Positions 22,864 through 34,572 of a stretch of 64,000 nt of DNA are shown here, one piece after another. Within the stretch, counting starts at the first letter, position 1; each line of letters starts with the position of its first letter. The stretch lies in assembly GCA_024509875.1 (NCBI GenBank), contig JAMPIV010018977.1, positions 248,001 to 312,000 of the forward strand, written 5' to 3'. The translations under genes were made by a program, and so were the position numbers. This stretch comes from Oreohelix idahoensis. Taxonomy: Eukaryota > Mollusca > Gastropoda > Stylommatophora > Oreohelicidae. The notes under the pieces are model-generated. The model saw only the letters and a program-made list of their open reading frames with translations. It was not told where the DNA came from and searched no databases.

Positions 22864-23789
22864 TCAGTGGCCATCACGCCTAGTGGCGTCTTGTAGGGCA
22901 ACCACACATTGATTCCACTTTGCTCGGTCGGCGGCCATCCTTCGTACAGTGCCCCAACTCTGGTTCATTCTTTGCATCTCAGCCTCCACAGTCCTCCGCC
23001 AGGTTGTTTTTGGTCGGCCTCTCTTTCGTTTTCCTTCAAAGGGTCCAAAGCATAGCTGTTCTTGTGATGGCATCGGGGTCTCTTCTGAGGACGACACACC
23101 CAGCTCCAGCGTCTGCCAGCTATGATGGTGTGCATGTCCTCTTGCTTGCTCCGAGTAAGCAGATCTTGGTTGGTGATGGTATTCGGACAAAAGATTTGGT
23201 GAATTTTTCTTAGGCATGTTGTGTGAAAAGAGGACAATTTCGACATGTCCTTCTCTGTAACTCTCCAGCATTCCGCACCATATAGAAGCACAGAAAGCAC
23301 ACCGCTCTGGTATAATCATAATTTTGTGTTTGTGCTGTATTGAGAGGACTTCCAGATGTTGTTTAGGCTAAAAAAGGCTGTTCTTGCCTTATTCATTCTG
23401 ATGTTGATGTCTTTGCCTGCCCTGCCGTCTGGTGTTACTATGCATCCTAGGTATGTGAAGGTGTCTGTCTGTACCAGTTGCTGATTCCTTACTGATATGG
23501 GCTCAGGGTTGCTCACATTGAGCGTTATGACCTCTGACTTCTTTAAATTGATGTTCAAGCCCACCTGCTGGCTAAACTTATTAAGTCTATCCGTTTTTTC
23601 CTGGATGTGTTGATGTGAATGTGCAAGTAGTGCAATGTCATCTGCATATTCCAGATCTTCCAATGTAGAAAATGTAGTCCATCTTATTCCTCTTGGACTG
23701 CCCTCTGTTGTCTGGCGCATCACCCAATCTATGACTGTTAAAAATAGAGTGGTTGATAAGGGGCATCCCTGTCGTACTCCTGTCTTCAC
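22864..23789 (-). pseudogene. L-b ORF2, RT palm and C-terminal domain
   Basis: Frame 23789-23316 has MKTGVRQGCPLSTTLF (RT motif B) and the YADD catalytic box within LEYADDIALLAHSHQ near residue 50. The thumb region follows. The next frame, 23319-22864, continues the product with NQSWGTVRRMAADRAKWN near its end and a stop before the 3' UTR. At least one frameshift near 23318 separates the two. The intact YADD box is important because it polarises the changes in the other L-b copy. Confidence 0.85.
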
Positions 23790-23852
23790 CTCAAAGGTTA
23801 GGTTGCTCTGCCCAACACTACACGTAAAGTTGGCATAGAGGCTTTTTATGAT

Positions 23853-24924
23853 TTACACTATGCAGCTTGGAATTCCATAAGCCCTCAGTATTTTCCATAA
23901 ACTGTCCCTATGTATGCTGTCAAAAGCCTTTTCAAAATCAACGAAATTAATGTACAGCTGGCTTTGCCATTCTGAGCAATGCTCTATAATGTTCCTGAGA
24001 GTGAATATATGATCTACACATCTTCTGTTCTTTCCAAATCCTGCTTGTTCTTTCCTCGGTTTGTGGTCTACTGCTTTTGAAATTCTCTGTATAATTATCC
24101 TGCCTAGTATTTTGCTGGGAACTGAGAGAAGAGTGATTCCTCTCCAACCAATTATTGCAGTCTGCAAGATCTCCCTTCTTGGGCAATTTGACAATTATTC
24201 CTTTGTTCCACTCTGATGGTGTTGTCCCCGTTTTCCAGACTTGTGCAAATAGTGGTTCTAATAGTTCTGCTGCTAGCTCAGGGTCTGTCTTAAATAGCTC
24301 TGCATTTAAGTTATCATGGCCAGGAGCTTTTCCGTTCTTTAACCCTTTGAATGCTGTGATGATTTCTTCTTTTCGTGGAATGTATGTATTTACATCTAGA
24401 TCGTTTTCAGCCTCAGGAACATTCAATTGTGTCTCTGGTGGTTCCTTGTTCGGAGTTTCTCTGAAGTGCTCTGCCCATCTTGTTTCCCGTCCCTCTGCTG
24501 TCGTGATGAGATTTCCTTGCTTATCTCTTACTAATGTCATATTGTTTGCACCTCGTTTTCCACTGATGAATTTAGTTATTTTGTATACTGTGCTTTGTTC
24601 ATTTCTCAGTGCTGCCTTTTCTGCTTGTTTTGCAAGATCGTCTAGGAAATTCCTTTTGTTGGCTCGGGTTTGGCGTTTAACTTCCTTGTCCAGCTGACTG
24701 TACTGTTCGCTATATAGTTGCTTTAACCTGGGGGACTTCGCTTCTGTTTTCTTTCTTTTCATTTCCTCTCTCAGTGTTATGGTGTTTAATGTTTCTGGTG
24801 TTATCCAGTCTTGCTTCTTCCTTTCTTGGAATCCCAAGCATGATTTGCTGCTTTCCTTATATATTGTTGAAATGGTGTTGAATTTCTGGTCTATATCATC
24901 AGTCAATGTCCTGACTTTTGGCAA
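23853..24924 (-). pseudogene. L-b ORF2, linker and RT fingers
   Basis: Frame 24924-23947 encodes the region between endonuclease and RT. It includes KFISGKRGANNMTLVRDKQG and FKGLKNGKAPGHDNLNAELF, which is RT motif 0/1. A frameshift near 24150-24190 moves the continuation (WRGITLLSVPSKILGRII, then LYINFVDFEKAFDSIHR, RT motif A) into frame 24194-23853, which ends at a stop near 23855. The product is therefore broken in at least two places. Confidence 0.85.
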
Positions 24925-24999
24925 ATTGATATCGTTTCTTTATGTCAGCCGCAAAGCTTTTCTGGTAAGGGGGTCCTTCAATTTGCTGATGTCAAACCT

Positions 25000-25387
25000 T
25001 TTCTGTGTAGTTACAGTTGGTCCAGCCCTTCTTAGTTACAGTTGGTCCAGCCCTTCTTAGTTTCACTTTCAGTTTTGCTACTACTAAATGGTGATCACTT
25101 CCCACATCTGCACCTCTTCTTACCTTCACATCTTGTAATGCTTGTCTCCCTCTACCGTTAATCATGATGTGGTCTATCTGGTTTCTATCCCGACCATTTG
25201 GTGATTACCATGTTAATTTGTGAATTTCCAATGACCAGGTTGTTAATACTATAGAAACTTATTAATTTATCCCCATTTTCGTTTGCTGTTCCGCTGCCGC
25301 ATTTCCCCATTACTCTTTCATTATATGTATTGTGTGTACCAGCTTTCGCATTGAGGTCTCCCATTACTATAATAAGATCATATCTAG
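25000..25387 (-). pseudogene. L-b endonuclease (APE-like), C-terminal part
   Basis: The minus-strand frame has MGDLNAKAG near 25360, then RNQIDHIMINGRG near 25180 and VGSDHHLVVAKLK near 25100. These are the catalytic GDLN, ID and SDHH signatures of APE-type LINE endonucleases. It reads without a gap across the element-2 insertion into 35471-35547. A local duplication of about 27 bp (ttagttacagttggtccagc twice, 25009-25060) lies just downstream. Confidence 0.82.
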
Positions 25388-25392
25388 GTGTG
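25388..25392. repeat. Target-site duplication gtgtg (left) of element 2
   Basis: gtgtg precedes the TG of the element-2 LTR at 25393 and recurs at 35466-35470 after its terminal CA. Removing the insert rejoins the L-b endonuclease frame exactly, which confirms the boundaries. Confidence 0.9.
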
Positions 25393-25399
25393 TGTAAAG

Positions 25400-25409
25400 T
25401 GTCAGATGT
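25400..25409. repeat. Target-site duplication tgtcagatgt of LINE L-c (left)
   Basis: It is matched exactly at 28039-28048. Confidence 0.85.
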
Positions 25410-25420
25410 CATCATCATCA

Positions 25421-26728
25421 TCAGTTGCCATCTCCACAACGGAGGTTGGCTGTAATGGATCTCCAACGTCTTCTGTCTCTTGTCTTGGTGGTACACTCTG
25501 ATAGACTCTTTCCCGTCCATCTCTTGATGTTATCTTCCCACTTATAGCGCTGTCTTCCCCTTGCACGTTTACCTTCAACTCTCCCTTCTGTTATGGTCTT
25601 CTGCAAGGTGTTATGCCTTTTTATGTGGCCAAAGTATTTTAGCTGCCGAACTTTGACCTCTCTCATTAGTTCTCTTTTCATACCTAGATTTTCTAGGACC
25701 TCCTTATTTGTTTTCATCTCTTTCCATGAGATACGCCCCATTCTTCTATATATCCACATTTCAAGAGCCTCAATTCTTTCTTCCAAATGCTTATTCATCG
25801 TCCATGTTTCTGCACCATACAGAAATGCAGAATATATATAACACTTTATGATTCTCAGTTTTAATTTATGAGATAACTGTTTGGATGTCAGTATATGTTT
25901 CATGTTGTTGAATGTAGCTTTGGCCATTCCTATTCTCTTCTTGATTTCTGTTTCACATCTGCCATCTTCTGTTATTATATGACCAAGATATACGTAGCTC
26001 TTGACTTGTTCCAGGATTTTCCCATTTACGCTTATCTTTAATGTGGGTTTATCATCTGTTTTGCTAATTATCATAGTTTTAGTTTTCTCAATATTAATGT
26101 CGAGTCCATATTCATGACTTATACTGTTCACTTGCTTCACTAGTTCTTGTAACTCCTGTTCGCTTTCAGCTAACAACACGGTATCATCTGCATATCTAAG
26201 GTTGTTTATTGATCTTCCACTGATGTTCAGTCCTGGTATTTCCTGTATCTGTTTGAAAATTTTTTCGGTGTATAAATTAAATAGGCAGGGGGACAGCACA
26301 CAACCTTGTCTGACACCTCTTTTTATGTCTATGTATGGTGAATAATTCCTTCCCGATCTTACTGTGGCAGTTTGCTCCCAATAAAGGTTACTGAGTATTC
26401 TTATATCTTTTCCATCAATACCTATGTCTTTGAGGCATTCAATTATTTTCTCATGATGGATTCTGTCAAAAGCCTTCTTATAGTCAATGAAGCACATATA
26501 CATACTTTTTTGGACCTCTGTATATTTTTCTGCTAATCTTCTTAGGCAAAATATTGCCTCTCTTGTTCCACTGTTCCATCTAAAACCAAACTGTTCTTCT
26601 TGGATTTCGCTGTCTACTTTACTTTTTATTCTTTCCTGTATGATTTTGAGCAGTATCTTAATTGCATGACTCATCAGGCTGATTGTTCTGAAGTCTGAAC
26701 ATTCTGTTGCATTTGGTTTTTTGGGCAA
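25421..26728 (-). pseudogene. L-c reverse transcriptase and C-terminal domain
   Basis: 435 codons are open. Near the start is ECSDFRTISLMSHAIKIL (RT motif 1/2), then FIDYKKAFDRIHH (motif A Asp), GVRQGCVLSPCLFNLY (motif B) and NLRYADDTVLLAES (YADD). The thumb and C-terminal domain follow with EGKRARGRQRYKWED. The frame is intact but its 5' end is cut by the SINE insertion at 26732, so the copy cannot make a complete protein. Confidence 0.9.
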
Positions 26729-26729
26729 T

Positions 26730-26732
<3 letters not shown>
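26721..26732. repeat. Target-site duplication ttgggcaatgtt of a SINE (left)
   Basis: It recurs exactly at 27137-27148; the two copies bracket the SINE. Confidence 0.92.
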
Positions 26733-26792
<60 letters not shown>

Positions 26793-27136
26793 GTTCGCCC
26801 GCTAATACTCGAGGCGAAATCTCAGGTTATTATTTTATGTCTAACCTGACATTGATTTTACGTGAGTATCCCTTTATTTCTTGTACAGAGACAGGTGTCC
26901 CTCGCCATTCAGGCAAATACTCGCCGATTTCGGAGGTACCCATTGCAGCTGGGTCGGCTCAGGAGCCCGCCAGTTCCCTGGTCGACGACACTCCTTCAAA
27001 TGTCCTCGCCAGGTCTCGAGTTAATCCAGTCCAAATCCCGGTCGACGAAAAATCCTCAAATGCCGTCGCCCGGGTTTGATCCTGTATCACCCGGTCGCCA
27101 GAGCGGTGTTGTAACCACTACGCTAGCGCGGCTCCC
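26733..27136 (-). mobile_element. tRNA-derived SINE with long A tail, inserted in L-c
   Basis: On the minus strand it begins gggagccgcgctagcgtagtgg (A-box region) and has a B-box-like ggatcaaacccgggc. A body of about 290 bp follows and then an A tail of about 60 nt (T run 26731-26790 on the plus strand). Perfect 12-bp TSDs and the long uninterrupted tail suggest a young insertion. The copy at 62609-62901 has the same head but a different body. Confidence 0.9.
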
Positions 27137-27148
27137 TTGGGCAATGTT

Positions 27149-27612
27149 ATAAAAACTGATGTCTTCATGTCGTGTGGTAAATATCCTGTATTGTATATAT
27201 CATTGCATATTTCTGTGATTGTATCTATACCAAAGCTCTCCAGAGCTTCTATCATTTCAATGTTTATGTTATCCATGCCTGCTGATCTTCCTTTTTGTAT
27301 CATATGAATGGCATTCTCTACTTCTGATCTGAGAATGTGTGGGCCTTCATTAGAATCTGGTGATGGTTTTTTACCTCTGTTGTCCTCGAATAGTTCTTTT
27401 ACGTATTCTGCCCATCTGTTTGATATGTCTTTCTCATCAAGTAATATTACACCATTTTTGTTCTTGATACAGCTTCCTCCTTGTGCAAACCGCGACCGAT
27501 TTGATAATTTCTTTATTTCTTCATGCATATCTCTTGTCATGTGCTTCGCTTCCAAGTCTTCTATTTCCTTACATTTTGTTTCTATCCACCGTTCTTTTGC
27601 TTCTCTACACAT
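27149..27612 (-). pseudogene. L-c linker and RT N-terminal region
   Basis: The frame from 27612 includes SNRSRFAQGGSCIKNKNGV and MIQKGRSAGMDNINIEMIEA, the region just before RT motif 1. It ends at KTSVFITLPK where the SINE interrupts it. It would be continuous with 26728-25421 without the SINE. Confidence 0.85.
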
Positions 27613-27637
27613 AGTACGTATGTCATTGTCTATTGTT

Positions 27638-28038
27638 TTATATTCTGGAGTATTTTTTTGCTTTCTTTCTTTCTGCCATTTTATTCAAGATGTCATCTGT
27701 CATCCAAATTTGATTTTTCTTAGACTCCTTTTTAGGTAAATTTGCATTTGCTGATTGTATGCTTGTTTTTAAGCATTCCCATTTTGCGGTTGCTTTTTCT
27801 TCTGGGTTTTCTCTTCTATACTGCTCCATGCTTTCTGTCAATAACTGTTGGTATTTATTTTTGACTTCGATTAAATATTTCTGTTTTATATCTGGTTGTT
27901 TCAGCGCTGATATTTCTATCTGGGGTTCCTCCTGTCTTCTGTTTCCTGCTCTTTTCAGCTTTATATTTACTTTGATGACAACTGGATTGTGATCTGAATT
28001 TATGTCGGCGCCAGGATGTGTCTTTGCACTTGTGACAC
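27638..28038 (-). pseudogene. L-c endonuclease C-terminal remnant
   Basis: The frame reads from the truncation point at 28038 through HPGADINSDHNPVVIKVN, the SDH catalytic signature of APE-type LINE endonucleases. It continues into the linker (QIWMTDDILNKMAERKK). The upstream open sequence to 28123 is element-2 LTR and not part of the gene. A frame change near 27625 separates it from the RT frame. Confidence 0.82.
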
Positions 28039-29652
28039 TGTCAGATGTAAAGTACTGTAAACCTCTGTAAAGAGTGGTGTAAAGTGTGTTCTCTTTCTTC
28101 TGTAAAGCTCCACTATCAATCACTGTAGCATGTTGTTTGTGGTGCCACTACTGTATATGTCCATTGTAGTGTACAGAGTTGTTGAGATCAGGCATGCTCC
28201 AGTCTACCCAGCTGTAAATGGGTAACTCACCCTAGTCCTGAGTTAGGGAAGGCAAAGGCAACTGTAAGCAGTAGTTTCCCTCTAAGGCTCCAGGGGAAGC
28301 AGGCCCTAAACTTGGTCAATTCAGCCGACGCAGGATGGTGTATATATGGAGTAGAAGTGTAGAGTGTGATTAACGCGAATGGTGTACTGTTCGTGTTCTG
28401 ACCAATCTAAGCACTCATTCACTTGTGTCTACAAGGCACCAATGCAGACTGCTGGAATCTTTGTTTACACAGTTTATTTAGACGCACACACTGGGACATA
28501 ACGAGTAAATCATGGGTATATGTTGAGACATCAATTTGCAGGCATACATAGTAGATCCCAAGTCATGACACATTCATAAATAATGGGTAGTACATCAATA
28601 GCTTCCAATGTCATGATACATAATGGCCGCATCCCCTATCTGACTAAGCGCGTCAGTGAAGGCGGATCGGTAAGTAACTAAAGTTGCTTTATGTTCACAG
28701 TTTATATCATATTATGAAACCACGATAAGGGGTTTCTATCAAAATTTGAGATCTCCTTGCCACTGTCCGAATAGTAAGATACATGCCCCGTTCTCTGGAC
28801 AGTGATTCAAAATATGATGACAGGAATGTAACATGGCCGCCTTCCTGAGTTGTCGCTCACTCACTCATAGGAGGGTATATATATGCCAAAGTTAATTTGA
28901 AATGCATATGCATAATTTCCTAAAGTTTCTCCATACAGTTCTACAGTAATCCAGTTACTTCACGTAGACATAACTGCTGTATGGAAGCCCGTCATCTTCG
29001 TCGATACAAACATGACCCTAGCGTTGCGAAGCCCAAAAATTCCAGCTAGGTCTAACCGACATGAGATCATCAAAAATAGGGTCTGGTATTACCTGGAGTC
29101 CGAATCATACATGATACCGTACATTAGGAGAGTCTCTAACACAAACTCTAGTAGAGACACAATCTCCTACAGAAGAAAAACCACTTCATAAATCATTTTT
29201 ACTTAAGAATGTACCAGCCCTTAAAAATGCGTAACCGCCATTGTAAACGGTACCTCGGAACTCATCACGACTTGTCAAGACAACTCATACTTCCGCTAGA
29301 GCGGCATAACAAGAATATAGTCCTGCCTACCCATCCAAAATATACAATATAGGATTGATTCTACTTGTACTAATAATATGTAATACATATGAATTCAGGC
29401 CATAAACATAATAAGCAAATTAATCTATTTTCTGGCCCTAACAAATAAGTACGGACATGAGTGCCATATCCATGCGCCGAATTAATATCAAGAACGATTA
29501 CTCCTATAATCAAAAGTGTAAATCAATCATGAATTATCTAGCTTTACCATAGACAGCATTTTCATACACAAATGAATGAATGTCTATATCTTTTCCATAT
29601 TAAATAGCCATATCGATTTTTGTAATATGTGCGTCAAAATATGCACGCAACA

Positions 29653-30068
29653 GATTACCACACCCCTCGGGAAAAAAAAAATGATACTTTTTTTTTTTTT
29701 TGAAATACATCTAGGAGCAACATACAATAGGCTCACAACGCACCAATAACAATGCGCAGATGATAAGCATAAGTTTTATGACCTTAGAGAAAGTACTTCT
29801 CTAAGTATAAATATTTCCAGAGAGGTGTCACCAACGCATACTACAATATTAGCAATGACACAATTTCTATATTAGTTTATACATAAATTTCATCTAAGAT
29901 ATCTTAACATCATGATCATCCAAGACGAAAAAAACATTGAAAGATCAGCGGTGAATAAACATCAATGAACCGCTAAGTAGTGTTACAATCAATATATGAT
30001 ATATTCCATGAGTGTACATATTTCAACATAGGAACAACTGTATCAAAGTTAGGTATATAATTTAACAG
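29653..30068 (-). other. Element 2 3' untranslated interior
   Basis: About 415 bp between the RNase H stop and the 3' LTR. On the minus strand the end next to the LTR is purine-rich (GAGGGGTGTGGTAA) and is the likely polypurine tract. A poly-T and a poly-A run lie at 29671-29702. Confidence 0.6.
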
Positions 30069-31190
30069 TTATGAATCATGTGGGCATCTAGACAAAATAT
30101 CTGCCATCACATTTTCTGACCCACGGATAGCTCGCACCGAAAAATGAAATGGCTGCAGAGCAATCGCGTATCGCGTTGATCTCGCGCTCTTCAGATTTTT
30201 ACTCTGAATAGCCGTAAGAGCTTTCTGGTCAGTTTCCACGATGAAATGCGCGCCAAGAAGAAATCTTTGCAGTTTAAGGATTGACCAAACCATAGCGAAT
30301 AATTCACGGTCTAGGACCGAGTAATTCTTCTCTGCGGCATTTAATTTCCGAGAAATATACATCACAGGATGCAGAGTTCCAGAGTACTCTTGCATTAGTG
30401 CTGCTCCAATCCCGGTGGATGAAGCGTCACTACGAAGAATAAATGTCTTATCCTTAGAAGGCAATACTAGGATAGGTGAAGTAGAAAACATAGTTTTAAC
30501 CTTATCCAAAGAGGATTGACATTCTTGAGTCCAATGGACTACATTAGGAGACCCTTTCTTTAACAAGGAAGAAAGAGGTGACATAATGGAGGACAGATTC
30601 GGAATGAATCGTCCATAAAATTGTATTAGACCTAAGAGACTTCGCACTTGCTTTTTAGTCTTAGGAATAGAAATGTTAAGTATCTTACTTGTATTATGGT
30701 CTTCTGTTTTTAGGAACCCATGACCAACACGGTGTCCTAAGAAAGATATTTCGCTAAAACCAATACATGCTTTCGATGGTTTCGCTGTCAGGTTATGCTC
30801 GCGTAAGATAGACAATAGTTCATTTATCCCATTATAGTGATCGTTCCAAGTATCACTGAAAAGACAGATGTCATCAAGATACGCAATGACATCTGAGCGA
30901 TGAGATAGGATTCGACGCATCATGCGTACGAATGTTGCAGGGGCGTTCATAAGACCGAAAGGCATGAAATTCCATTGGAATAGACCCCTAGGCGTCGAAA
31001 AAGCAGTAAACGGTTTGGCGTGTTCGGATAATGGAACTTGCCAATATCCCTTAGACAAATCGAGTTTAGTAAAAAAATGAGAATTCGATAGTCTCGTAAG
31101 TAGCTCTTCTAGTAAAGGCATAGGTTCAGCATCAAATTTCGTCACTTGGTTCAATTTGCGATAATCCACGCAAAGACGTATGTTATTGTC
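30069..31190 (-). pseudogene. Element 2 RT (most) and RNase H
   Basis: This is the frame after the poly-A frameshift at 31191-31199. It has VDYRKLNQVT, TKLDLSKGYWQVP (first Asp), MPFGLMNAPATFVRMM and the AYLDDICLFS catalytic box. The connection domain follows (VRSLLGLIQFYGRFIPN). RNase H follows with LRSDASSTGIG, ELFAMVWSILK and TDQKALTA, ending ADILSRCPHDS. Motifs are complete and well conserved, so breakage is limited to the few listed sites. Confidence 0.9.
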
Positions 31191-31813
31191 TTTTTTTTTC
31201 GTACAATAACCATCGGCGAAGAATATGCTGATGTGGATGGTTCAATAATTTTTAACTCTATCATCTCATCCAACTCTTTCTCTACCTGTGCTTGAAAATG
31301 TATCGGGATAGGATACGGTCTGACTCTTATAGGACCATGGTCAATAAGAATAATGTCATGTTGAATGACATCAGTTTGACCAGGAATGTCAGTAAGGACA
31401 TCCTGAAATTGTTCTAACATAGTAGAAACTTGTTTCTGCTCTCCTGGAGATAATTCGGGAGAAATTGCAACATCTTTCCATGATTCATTAGAGTGAAGAG
31501 GAATCATTGGAAAAGGTAGATTTACATCCGAGAAACTCGTTTCCTCATCCTGTATTACTGACAGCGATGAGTACTGTCCACGTTGGACTGGAAAATCGTC
31601 CGTTGCCTGGAAAACAGGTTGTAAATAATCCGGACGTTCATGGAATTCCGTGAGCATGTTGATGTGGAAGGTTTTACGCTTCCCGTCAATATCGACGATA
31701 TAGTCAACATCGGAAACTTTTGATATTATATCGTACGGACCTTTCCAAGAAATAAGAAGTCTATTTTCCCTACAAGGTAGCAAGACAAATGCTTTGTCAC
31801 CTGGACAAAGTTG
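31151..31813 (-). pseudogene. Element 2 GPY/F integrase C-terminus and RT N-terminus
   Basis: It lies in the same frame as the integrase ORF but is separated from it by the TGA at 31814-31816. It starts with QLCPGDKAFVLLP, has the GPY/F motif (ISWKGPYDIISKV) and then the RT entry region (DVLTDIPGQTDVIQHDI, SAYSSPMVIVRKK). The frame is lost at the run of nine A (T on the plus strand, 31191-31199). A one-base homopolymer error is the simplest cause. Confidence 0.87.
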
Positions 31814-33097
31814 TCACAAGCATCTCTTTTTATTGGCAAATTCCCTTGCCTTCTGTTTCGCAAATTCAGAAGAAGCAGTTGCCAATTTGCATGCTTCAAT
31901 AATCTTGTGTCTAAGTGCGATGACATATTCATAAGAGGATTTTGTGTCATCGACAATATTATCAGCAGTTATAAGATCATGAAGTAAGGACATAGGACCT
32001 CGCGGTTTCGCGCCAAAGACAAGTTCAAAGGGAGAAAATCCTGTATGTTCGTTGGCGACCTCTCTATATGCAAAGAGAGCCGCGGGTAAAACCCTATCCC
32101 AATCCTGAGGATGATCTTCTGTTATCTTACCTAGTAGGTTTTTCAGAGTTCTATTCAGACGTTCCACCATTCCATTGGACATAGGATGATAAATACTACT
32201 CAGCGATCTCTCTATCTTAAGAGTCGACATTACTTGAGACATGGTATCCGATATGAGTTGGGTACCATGGTCGGATAATATTTCTGCTGGAAATCCCAGA
32301 CGAGAAAATATTAACCAAAGAGCATCTGCGACATCAGCAGTAGTTATGCTCTTTAGAGGAACAGCCTCCGGCCAACGTGTGCACATATCAACACACGTCA
32401 AAATAAATTGGTGTCCTCTAGCAGACTTTATCTTAAATGGACCAATGATGTCTATCGCCATTTTTTGAAATGGTCGAATGGGGATGTCTGCAGCCTGAAT
32501 AGGTGCATCATGGCGTGGACCTCTGGATTTAATCTCTTGACATACTTTACAAGATCGACAATAGATTCGTATGTCCTTATTCACAGCAGGCCAGAAGAAA
32601 GATTCAAGAACTCTAGCTTTAGTACGGGAAAAACCCATATGTCCAGCACACTGCGAATCATGAGCGTGCTGTAAGATTTTAACTCTCATATTTTTAGGCA
32701 CAAGGATTTGAGAATGAATGGACTTAGCGGAGTCTTGTACCATACGTACAAGTACGCCATTCTTCATCGTAATCCATAATTTACGATTTGTATCCTTATT
32801 CGGATCACCTTTTGTTGCCAGAGTAAAGAATTTCTTTAGAGTAGGATCATCTTCCTGCTGTTTTATAAAGGAATCATGGGAAATCTCCAACGGATCATCT
32901 TGGATCTGCGCCTCATTATCTTCAGAATGTGAAGATTGCGGCATATTAAGAGCTTGAGCCCTAGTGATTACTGCATTAGCAGATTGCATATTAACATTTT
33001 CCCAATTAGAAATTTGCTGTGGAGTGCATTCTTTCACTCCATGAATGCGACCGATGATAAGATCAGCGATCGGATTCGGCAAGAGACATGTTTGCAC
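31814..33097 (-). pseudogene. Element 2 integrase (HHCC and DDE core)
   Basis: 427 codons are open. The zinc-binding domain is HAHDSQCAGHMGFSRTK with CRSCKVC about 30 residues later (HHCC). The catalytic core has MAIDIIGPF (D), LSDHGTQLIS (D) and the E within MSNGMVERLNRTLKNLL, giving the D,D-35-E pattern. The core ends at FGAKPRGPMSLLHDL, followed by the helical linker. It lies upstream of RT. The frame ends at a TGA inside the linker before GPY/F. This is the only complete integrase core in the window and a possible source of activity for elements such as 1 and 3, if undamaged relatives exist. Confidence 0.92.
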
Positions 33098-34572
33098 CTC
33101 TCCTGTAAAGAAAGGTTAGCAATATTGATAATGGCAGTGGAGTACTTCTCCAATGTGTCACCAAATGTTACACATTTGACTACATTGCCTGTAGCTCTAG
33201 AAGGATTTACGAGTGATTGCCTCACTCCGATGGTAGTGCACCCCGAATCGAAAAGAATTGATACCGGAGTACCATCTATTAAGCCTCTATTGAAGACGAG
33301 AGCACCCCTTCCATTATGCGCGATTGACGCAGGGAGAGCGGGAAGCGGGTGACCGCAGCTTAAATTAGAAACTGTGGTTGGATCGAATAATGTTTTGCAT
33401 TGTGAACACTGAGATGCTCTAGCAAAATCGAAAGCGGAATTTGCTACACTATTGGAGTCTTTTTTATCATTATTCTGATTATCGGCGTCGTGGAACTCCT
33501 GTTGTGCAGAGTTAGCCTGGTAATAAGATTTACCATGTCTTTTGTGTTGTGATCTACCTCGGTTATAATTGTCTCTATAATTATTATTTCCTCTATTATA
33601 ACCCCTATTTGGGTTTGAATCATAATATTCATGATCATAATCATCACGCTCATTATACTGAGTATCCCTGTAATATTGGTTCTTTTGTCTCCATGAAGCA
33701 CTTGGGTAGTTCCTATAGCTACTCCCCTTTCGAGAATGTCTAAAATTATGGGTACCCCTCGCGTGTCGAGGACTATCAGCCCGATTCCGGTTCTTCGAAG
33801 AAGAACCCTGATTTGAGTGGTTATCTTGGTTTTGATACTTATTCCAATTAACCTTTTTATCAAATTTATTTTTAGCTCCTTGGAATTTGTGTGAGTAATT
33901 CTGATTATATTCTGTTGCCGAAGCAACTGGCATACTCTCTTTAATGTTAGAGTTACTAAGAATCATGTCAGGGTGTGCCGTGGCATACTGGTCACAATAT
34001 TCTTCCATTTGCTTTAATGTACTAGGTTTACGCTCATGTAAGAACTCTAGGAATGGTTTATTTATCGACGACATGACCTTGTCTCTTAGCAATAAATCCG
34101 TAAGACCATCAAATGTTTTATCTATTTGGGATAATTCAATCCATCGTGTGAGTGTAAGTCGTGCTTTTGAAATGAAATCTGAGAATTCTAAACCTACCTC
34201 AGGTCTCATTGTTTTAAACAAAAGACGATAACCTTCTTCTGACAGCTGATATCTCTTTATCAAAGCTGCCCTAATAGCATCATAATTATCCTTGTCGGCC
34301 TCTTCAACCAAACATAACTTAGTCAGAGACTCCCCTTTTAAATTTTCAGACAAATGATTCACATACTGTGATATGTCAACATTATGAGCTCGACAAGCAC
34401 GTTCAAATCTATCAAGCCAGAATGTTATATCATCACTGGCAGAGTTGAACGCTGGCACCTTGACCTTATAGTTGAAGGGTTTACCATTACCACCAGATGC
34501 CTGATTAACATTACTCATACTTGTCAATCTTAATTTCTCTAACTCAAATTCATGTTCTCTTATACAAGATCT
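33034..34572 (-). pseudogene. Element 2 Gag and protease
   Basis: The frame is open from about 34572, where EHEFELEKLRL resembles the start of a capsid coiled coil, and has an internal ATG at 34527. The capsid region includes YRLLFKTMRP, ISKARLTLTRWIELS and FLEFLHERKPSTLKQ, again SCAN-like. An Asn/Tyr/Arg-rich stretch follows. Instead of a normal CCHC knuckle there is C-x2-C-x12-C-x-H near residue 374. The protease active site VSILFDSGCTT lies near residue 426. The protease C-terminus (ADLIIGR) is in the integrase frame, so the frame changes within 33034-33097. True Gag N-terminus is lost at the rearranged junction near 34573. Confidence 0.87.

Larger units (their letters stand above)
22820..25387 (-). 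mobile_element. LINE L-b, main segment (3' part of endonuclease, RT, C-terminal domain, tail)
   Basis: The 3' end is a (GAA)n tail at 22820-22835 on the minus strand. The copy is split by element 2 at 25387/35471 and resumes at 35471-35547. It is bounded by gaagtagcatt at 22809-22819 and 35548-35558. It is 5'-truncated, with about 2.65 kb retained. It is related to the hypermutated copy at 44328-46417. I am unsure of the clade; the ...KRKRGRPKTTWRRTVEAEM C-terminus is typical of LINEs common in invertebrates. Confidence 0.88.
25410..28038 (-). mobile_element. LINE L-c, RTE-like, 5'-truncated, carrying a SINE
   Basis: The 3' tail is (GAT)n at 25410-25422 on the minus strand. The copy holds the end of an APE endonuclease, a linker, RT and the C-terminal domain. 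It is flanked by the 10-bp duplication tgtcagatgt. The SINE at 26733-27136 interrupts the RT. The post-RT segment (YRRMGRISWKEMKTN, then LKYFGHIKRHN) and the short-tandem tail are RTE-like features. Confidence 0.87.
25393..29652 (-). repeat. Element 2 left LTR (3' LTR), interrupted by L-c
   Basis: It starts tgtaaagtg at 25393, is broken at 25409, resumes after the duplicate tgtcagatgt at 28039-28048, and ends ...cgcaaca at 29652. In the sense direction it runs TGTTGCGTGC...TTTACA. Positions 28196-28330 resemble the body of the tRNA-type SINE (cagctgtaaatgggtaa, gagttagggaagg), so a SINE may be embedded in the LTR. Confidence 0.82.

Noticed and set aside
27638..28123. A start for the L-c endonuclease frame at 28123.
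   Set aside because: The part upstream of 28038 is element-2 LTR read through in frame; the TSD at 28039-28048 marks where L-c begins.
28131..28150. Left end of element 2 at tgttgtttgtgg (28131), giving TGTTG...CAACA ends.
   Set aside because: No TSD matches there. The boundary at 25393 gives an exact gtgtg duplication and restores the L-b frame, with L-c accounting for the gap.
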